Source of the DNA: Ferdinandcohnia sp036962705
GTDB taxonomy: Bacteria; Bacillota; Bacilli; Bacillales; Bacillaceae_L
Assembly (NCBI RefSeq): GCF_036962705.1
Contig: NZ_JBALOQ010000008.1
Coordinates: 72,443 to 136,442 of the forward strand
Reading direction: 5' to 3'
DNA length: 64,000 bases
This document shows positions 61,203 to 64,000 of the stretch, one piece after another; within the stretch, counting starts at the first letter, position 1; each line of letters begins with the position of its first letter. Both the position numbers and the translations under genes were made by a program. The notes below the pieces were generated by a model. It did not search any database, had not been told where the DNA came from, and worked only from the letters and a program-made list of their open reading frames with translations.

Positions 61203-61229
61203 GAGGCTAGATTGAAAGGATCTAGCCTC
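61203..61229. terminator. Bidirectional terminator between the YesN-like gene and lacI
   Basis: GAGGCTAGAT pairs with ATCTAGCCTC across a seven-base loop; on the minus strand it ends in a T run. It sits between convergent genes. Confidence 0.8.
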
Positions 61230-62215
61230 TAACTATGTCCGCTACGAGCACAGGAAATTCGTTCATTGATTTTTGGGGTTAAATGTTTAATAGATGGTGT
61301 CACTTCTTTAGTCTTTATTCGGGTTAACAGAGTGCTCACCATATTGCTCGCAATCTCCTCAACAGGTACCCCAACACTCGTTAATGGAATCTCTAAATTT
61401 GCCATTTGTGGAATATTATCGTAGCTTATCACAGATATATCCTTTGGAATAATGTAACTTGCCTCACGCAATGCACGAACAACCCCAGCGCTTATATCAT
61501 AACTTGAACCAACAATCGCAGTTGGCTCGGACGTATTCGAAAGCAAGCGTTTCGTAGCTACATAGCCCTCATACCAACCAAGTCCAGCTGTATTGATAAA
61601 ATTCTGACTGGTAATGGGAAGGTTAAAGCTGTTCATCGCTTTTTTGATTCCAAGAAATTTTTCGGATTGCCGATCATCAATTGGGGAAAAATCACCTACA
61701 TAGGCAATATTTCTGTGTCCAAGATGATATAAATACTCAATTGCCATTTCCATTGCTGCCTGATAATTAACATCGATAACAGAATGGTTATGATTTCGAC
61801 CAACCCCATAAGTAACAAGGGGAATTGTGATCGCATCTAGTATGTCATGATTCTGCTCATCGAACACAATGACCCCATCCACCTGAAACCGCTTAAACAT
61901 TTCAAGTGATTCTTCGATGGAGTTGACTGATAAGATCATCGAATAGGAATTTGCCCTGATTTCTTCATTGATTTTTGAGACTAATGTAGAAGGGGCAATC
62001 CTTTCTAGTGTTGGCCAAATTAAACCAATGACCTTTGATTGCTTAGATACCAGCTGTTGTGCAGCAAGGTTTGGCTCATATCCAAGTTCTTTAGCAATTT
62101 TCAATATTTTATTTTTCGTTTCAGGTTTTACTAGCGGGCTATTGTTCAACGCTTTTGAGACAGTCGAGTAGCTCACACCTGCCATTTGAGCGATATCCTT
62201 TATCGTGATATTCAT
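61229..62215 (-). CDS. LacI-family repressor of the uxaC region
   Basis: A 328-residue regulator. The N-terminal helix-turn-helix and hinge (TIKDIAQMAGVSYSTVSKALNNSPLVKPETKNKILKIAKELGYEPNLAAQQL) are followed by a periplasmic-binding-like sensor domain. The start at ATG 62215 follows AGGTGG and puts the recognition helix in the usual place; the longer frame adds nine unlikely residues. Related palindromes lie ahead of its own gene (62250) and ahead of uxaC (62364), so it probably represses both, with a uronate-derived inducer. Confidence 0.88.
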   Translation of the reverse strand: MNITIKDIAQMAGVSYSTVSKALNNSPLVKPETKNKILKIAKELGYEPNLAAQQLVSKQSKVIGLIWPTLERIAPSTLVSKINEEIRANSYSMILSVNSIEESLEMFKRFQVDGVIVFDEQNHDILDAITIPLVTYGVGRNHNHSVIDVNYQAAMEMAIEYLYHLGHRNIAYVGDFSPIDDRQSEKFLGIKKAMNSFNLPITSQNFINTAGLGWYEGYVATKRLLSNTSEPTAIVGSSYDISAGVVRALREASYIIPKDISVISYDNIPQMANLEIPLTSVGVPVEEIASNMVSTLLTRIKTKEVTPSIKHLTPKINERISCARSGHS

Positions 62216-62249
62216 GAAAAACCACCTATTAATTGAGATCATTTAATGA

Positions 62250-62265
62250 TTAACAACGTTATTAA
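62250..62265 (-). promoter_or_regulatory. LacI-type operator ahead of lacI
   Basis: TTAACAAC and GTTATTAA form a 16-bp dyad with one mismatch around a central CG, sharing AACAACGTT with the stronger site at 62364. It lies 35 bp before the lacI start, suitable for autorepression. Confidence 0.7.
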
Positions 62266-62299
62266 AAATAATATCATTTATTATGCTTTTTTTACAGTT

Positions 62300-62315
62300 G
62301 ATATTCGAGAATATC
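62300..62315. promoter_or_regulatory. Perfect palindrome between lacI and uxaC promoters
   Basis: GATATTC-GA-GAATATC, 16 bp, upstream of the uxaC -35 box. It differs from the LacI sites, so it may bind another regulator. No match to a known operator was recognised. Confidence 0.4.
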
Positions 62316-62326
62316 AGTAAAAAGGC

Positions 62327-62355
62327 TTGAAAACAGTCTTTGATTAATTTAAGAT
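62327..62355 (+). promoter_or_regulatory. SigmaA-type promoter of uxaC
   Basis: TTGAAA (62327-62332), 17 bp, TAAGAT (62350-62355). The LacI-type palindrome begins nine bases downstream, over the expected transcript start. Confidence 0.7.
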
Positions 62356-62363
62356 GAAGAGGG

Positions 62364-62381
62364 AATAACAACGTTGTTATT
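62364..62381 (+). promoter_or_regulatory. LacI-type operator of uxaC
   Basis: A perfect 18-bp palindrome AATAACAACGTTGTTATT with the central CG typical of LacI-family sites, directly after the uxaC -10 box. It resembles the site at 62250 ahead of lacI. Confidence 0.8.
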
Positions 62382-62400
62382 TCTATTTTATCAAAAGTAA

Positions 62401-62415
62401 TTGAAAACGATTGCT
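62401..62415 (+). promoter_or_regulatory. CRE site of uxaC
   Basis: TTGAAAACGATTGCT fits the CcpA consensus WTGNAANCGNWNNCW at every position, 20 bp after the LacI operator in the uxaC leader. It suggests glucose repression by roadblock. Confidence 0.65.
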
Positions 62416-62551
62416 CGTGCTTTCAATAAGATTTACATATGGTGTGGCCAAAATAATGGATTTATAGACTTTTAAAAAAGTAATCGATGATTCCATTATT
62501 TATTTTCATACCTTTTGGGTTACTATAAAAAATAAAAAGCAGGTGGACAAG

Positions 62552-63952
62552 ATGAAAAAATTTATGGATGAAACATTTTTATTATCAAATGACACTGCAG
62601 TAGCTTTGTACAATAATTTTGCAAAGGATATGCCAATTATTGACTATCACTGCCATTTAAGTCCTCAAGAAATTTATGAAAACAAAACCTTCAAAAACAT
62701 TACTGAAGCATGGCTATACGGTGACCACTACAAATGGAGAGCGCTGAGAGCAAATGGGATTGAAGAAGAATACATAACAGGTAATGCATCAGATTATGAT
62801 AAATTTGTTGCTTGGGCGAAAACAGTTCCAATGACAATTGGAAACCCATTATTTAACTGGACTCACCTTGAGCTTCAACGCTTCTTCGATGTTCATGAGC
62901 TTTTAAACGAAAAATCCGCTCCAGAAATCTGGGAAAAAGTAAACAATAAGCTTACTGGCGAAGGATTCGGAGCAAGAGACTTAATTAAAAAATCAAATGT
63001 AGAAGTCGTTTGTACTACTGACGATCCAACTGATTCTTTAGAGTATCACAAGCTTATTGCTGAAGATGCAAGCTTTGATGTGAAAGTATTACCAAGCTTC
63101 CGTCCAGACAAAGGCTTAGAAATCAACCAAGCCACTTTTGTTGAGTGGGTGAAAAAACTAAGTGAAGTTTCAGGTATTGAGATTTCTAGCTATGATGATT
63201 TATTAAAAGCATTAGAAAACCGAATCGACTTCTTCCATTCACTTGGTGGACGCGTATCTGACCACGCACTTAACACAATGATGTATGAGCACACAACTAA
63301 GGAAGAAGCTGCAGCAGCGTTTGAAAAAGGAATCAAGGGTGAAAAGGTTTCTGTCGAAGAAGAGACTAAGTATAAATCCTATACGTTAGTTTTCTTAGGA
63401 AAAGAATATGCAAAACGCGATTGGGCTATGCAATTACATATTCACGCATTGCGTAACAACAACACAAGAATGGTTGGAAAGCTAGGACCAGACACTGGTT
63501 ATGACAGCATTAATGATGGTGAATTAGCTCGTCCATTAAACCAATTACTTGATGCACTTGCTACGGAAGATGCATTACCAAAAACAATTTTGTATTCATT
63601 AAATCCAAACGACAACTACATCCTTGGCACAACAATCGGTAACTTCCAAGGTGGAGGAAAACCAGGTAAAATGCAATTCGGAACTGCTTGGTGGTTCAAC
63701 GATCAAAAAGAAGGTATGCTTGAGCAAATGAAAGCATTAGCAAACCTGGGCTTATTTAGCCGTTTCATCGGTATGCTAACTGACTCCAGAAGCTTCCTAT
63801 CATATACAAGACATGAATATTTCAGACGTTTAGTTTGTAACCTAATCGGAGAATGGGTTGAAAACGGTGAAGTTCCAAACGACATGGATTTACTAGGAGA
63901 TGTTGTTAAAGGAATCTGCTACCAAAACGCAAAAGAGTACTTTGAGTTTTAA
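62552..63952 (+). CDS. uxaC: Glucuronate/galacturonate isomerase
   Basis: A 466-residue amidohydrolase-fold isomerase that converts glucuronate to fructuronate and galacturonate to tagaturonate, the first step of hexuronate breakdown. Seen: metal-binding YHCHLSPQEIYENKTFKNITEAWLYGDHYKWRALRANGI at the N terminus, VVCTTDDPTDSLEYH, WAMQLHIHALRNNNTRM with HxH, and MLTDSRSFLSYTRHEYFRRLVCNLIGEW near the end. ATG 62552 follows AGGTGG at five bases; the GTG at 62543 lies inside that site. No reductase (uxaB, uxuB) or dehydratase (uxaA, uxuA) is in the window; they may follow beyond its end. Confidence 0.95.
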   Translation: MKKFMDETFLLSNDTAVALYNNFAKDMPIIDYHCHLSPQEIYENKTFKNITEAWLYGDHYKWRALRANGIEEEYITGNASDYDKFVAWAKTVPMTIGNPLFNWTHLELQRFFDVHELLNEKSAPEIWEKVNNKLTGEGFGARDLIKKSNVEVVCTTDDPTDSLEYHKLIAEDASFDVKVLPSFRPDKGLEINQATFVEWVKKLSEVSGIEISSYDDLLKALENRIDFFHSLGGRVSDHALNTMMYEHTTKEEAAAAFEKGIKGEKVSVEEETKYKSYTLVFLGKEYAKRDWAMQLHIHALRNNNTRMVGKLGPDTGYDSINDGELARPLNQLLDALATEDALPKTILYSLNPNDNYILGTTIGNFQGGGKPGKMQFGTAWWFNDQKEGMLEQMKALANLGLFSRFIGMLTDSRSFLSYTRHEYFRRLVCNLIGEWVENGEVPNDMDLLGDVVKGICYQNAKEYFEF

Positions 63953-64000
63953 TAATAATAGATAGTTGATAGCCCGCCATCTTGAACTGCACCAAAATTG

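Overview
The window is a low-GC Gram-positive chromosome segment. Strong Shine-Dalgarno sites, a SAM-I riboswitch, a T-box leader, LytTR and GHKL signalling proteins, and gene pairs such as natKR/natAB, xpaC-yaaN and yhbD-bactofilin point to the Bacillaceae. The genus cannot be fixed from sequence alone. No rRNA, tRNA, insertion sequence, prophage or CRISPR array was seen.

Bases 1-8.8 kb: catabolic genes (5'-truncated aldehyde dehydrogenase, crotonase, benzoate-CoA-ligase-family enzyme), then a complete five-gene Liv-type ABC importer, probably for an aromatic or other organic acid. 8.9-12.8 kb: SAM-riboswitch-controlled metNIQ, followed closely by a GldA-type metal-dependent alcohol dehydrogenase. 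13-30 kb: glutaminase, DHA2 efflux pump, NatK/NatR two-component system divergent from the NatAB ABC exporter, cupin, DegV, TraB-like protein, peptide transporter, DoxX, a TolB-like propeller protein, a 58-residue coiled-coil protein, a UMF1-type MFS protein, an alkaline-phosphatase-superfamily phosphodiesterase and a MATE pump.

30.7-33.8 kb: ugd, PAP2 phosphatase and a GT4 glycosyltransferase, an operon that would fit glucuronosyl-lipid or envelope polymer synthesis. 33.8-36.5 kb: a YtrA-type GntR regulator with an ABC ATPase, a permease and an unrecognised membrane protein. 37.3-39.2 kb: xpaC-yaaN behind a sigma-W-like promoter. 39.3-41.0 kb: brnQ behind a T-box leader with a probable isoleucine specifier.

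41.2-45.4 kb and 52.9-64 kb together form a hexuronate/pectin catabolic regulon split in two. The first block has a KdgR-like IclR regulator divergent from kdgA-kdgK-kduI-kduD. The second has a Gfo/Idh dehydrogenase, a TRAP transporter, a YesM/YesN-like two-component system, a LacI regulator and uxaC. The sequence shows clear LacI-type palindromes and CRE sites. Between the blocks lie yhbD-bactofilin, a DEAD-box helicase, a LuxR/DesK-type two-component system and a divergent DUF1700-DUF4097 pair.

The most unusual feature is a set of four intergenic tandem arrays (12.96-13.34, 30.43-30.59, 36.74-37.27 and 47.03-47.61 kb). All have a 52-53 bp unit, about five helical turns, with a dyad in each unit. 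Two share one sequence family; the other two have different sequences but the same period and layout. Two further short dispersed hairpin repeat families are present.
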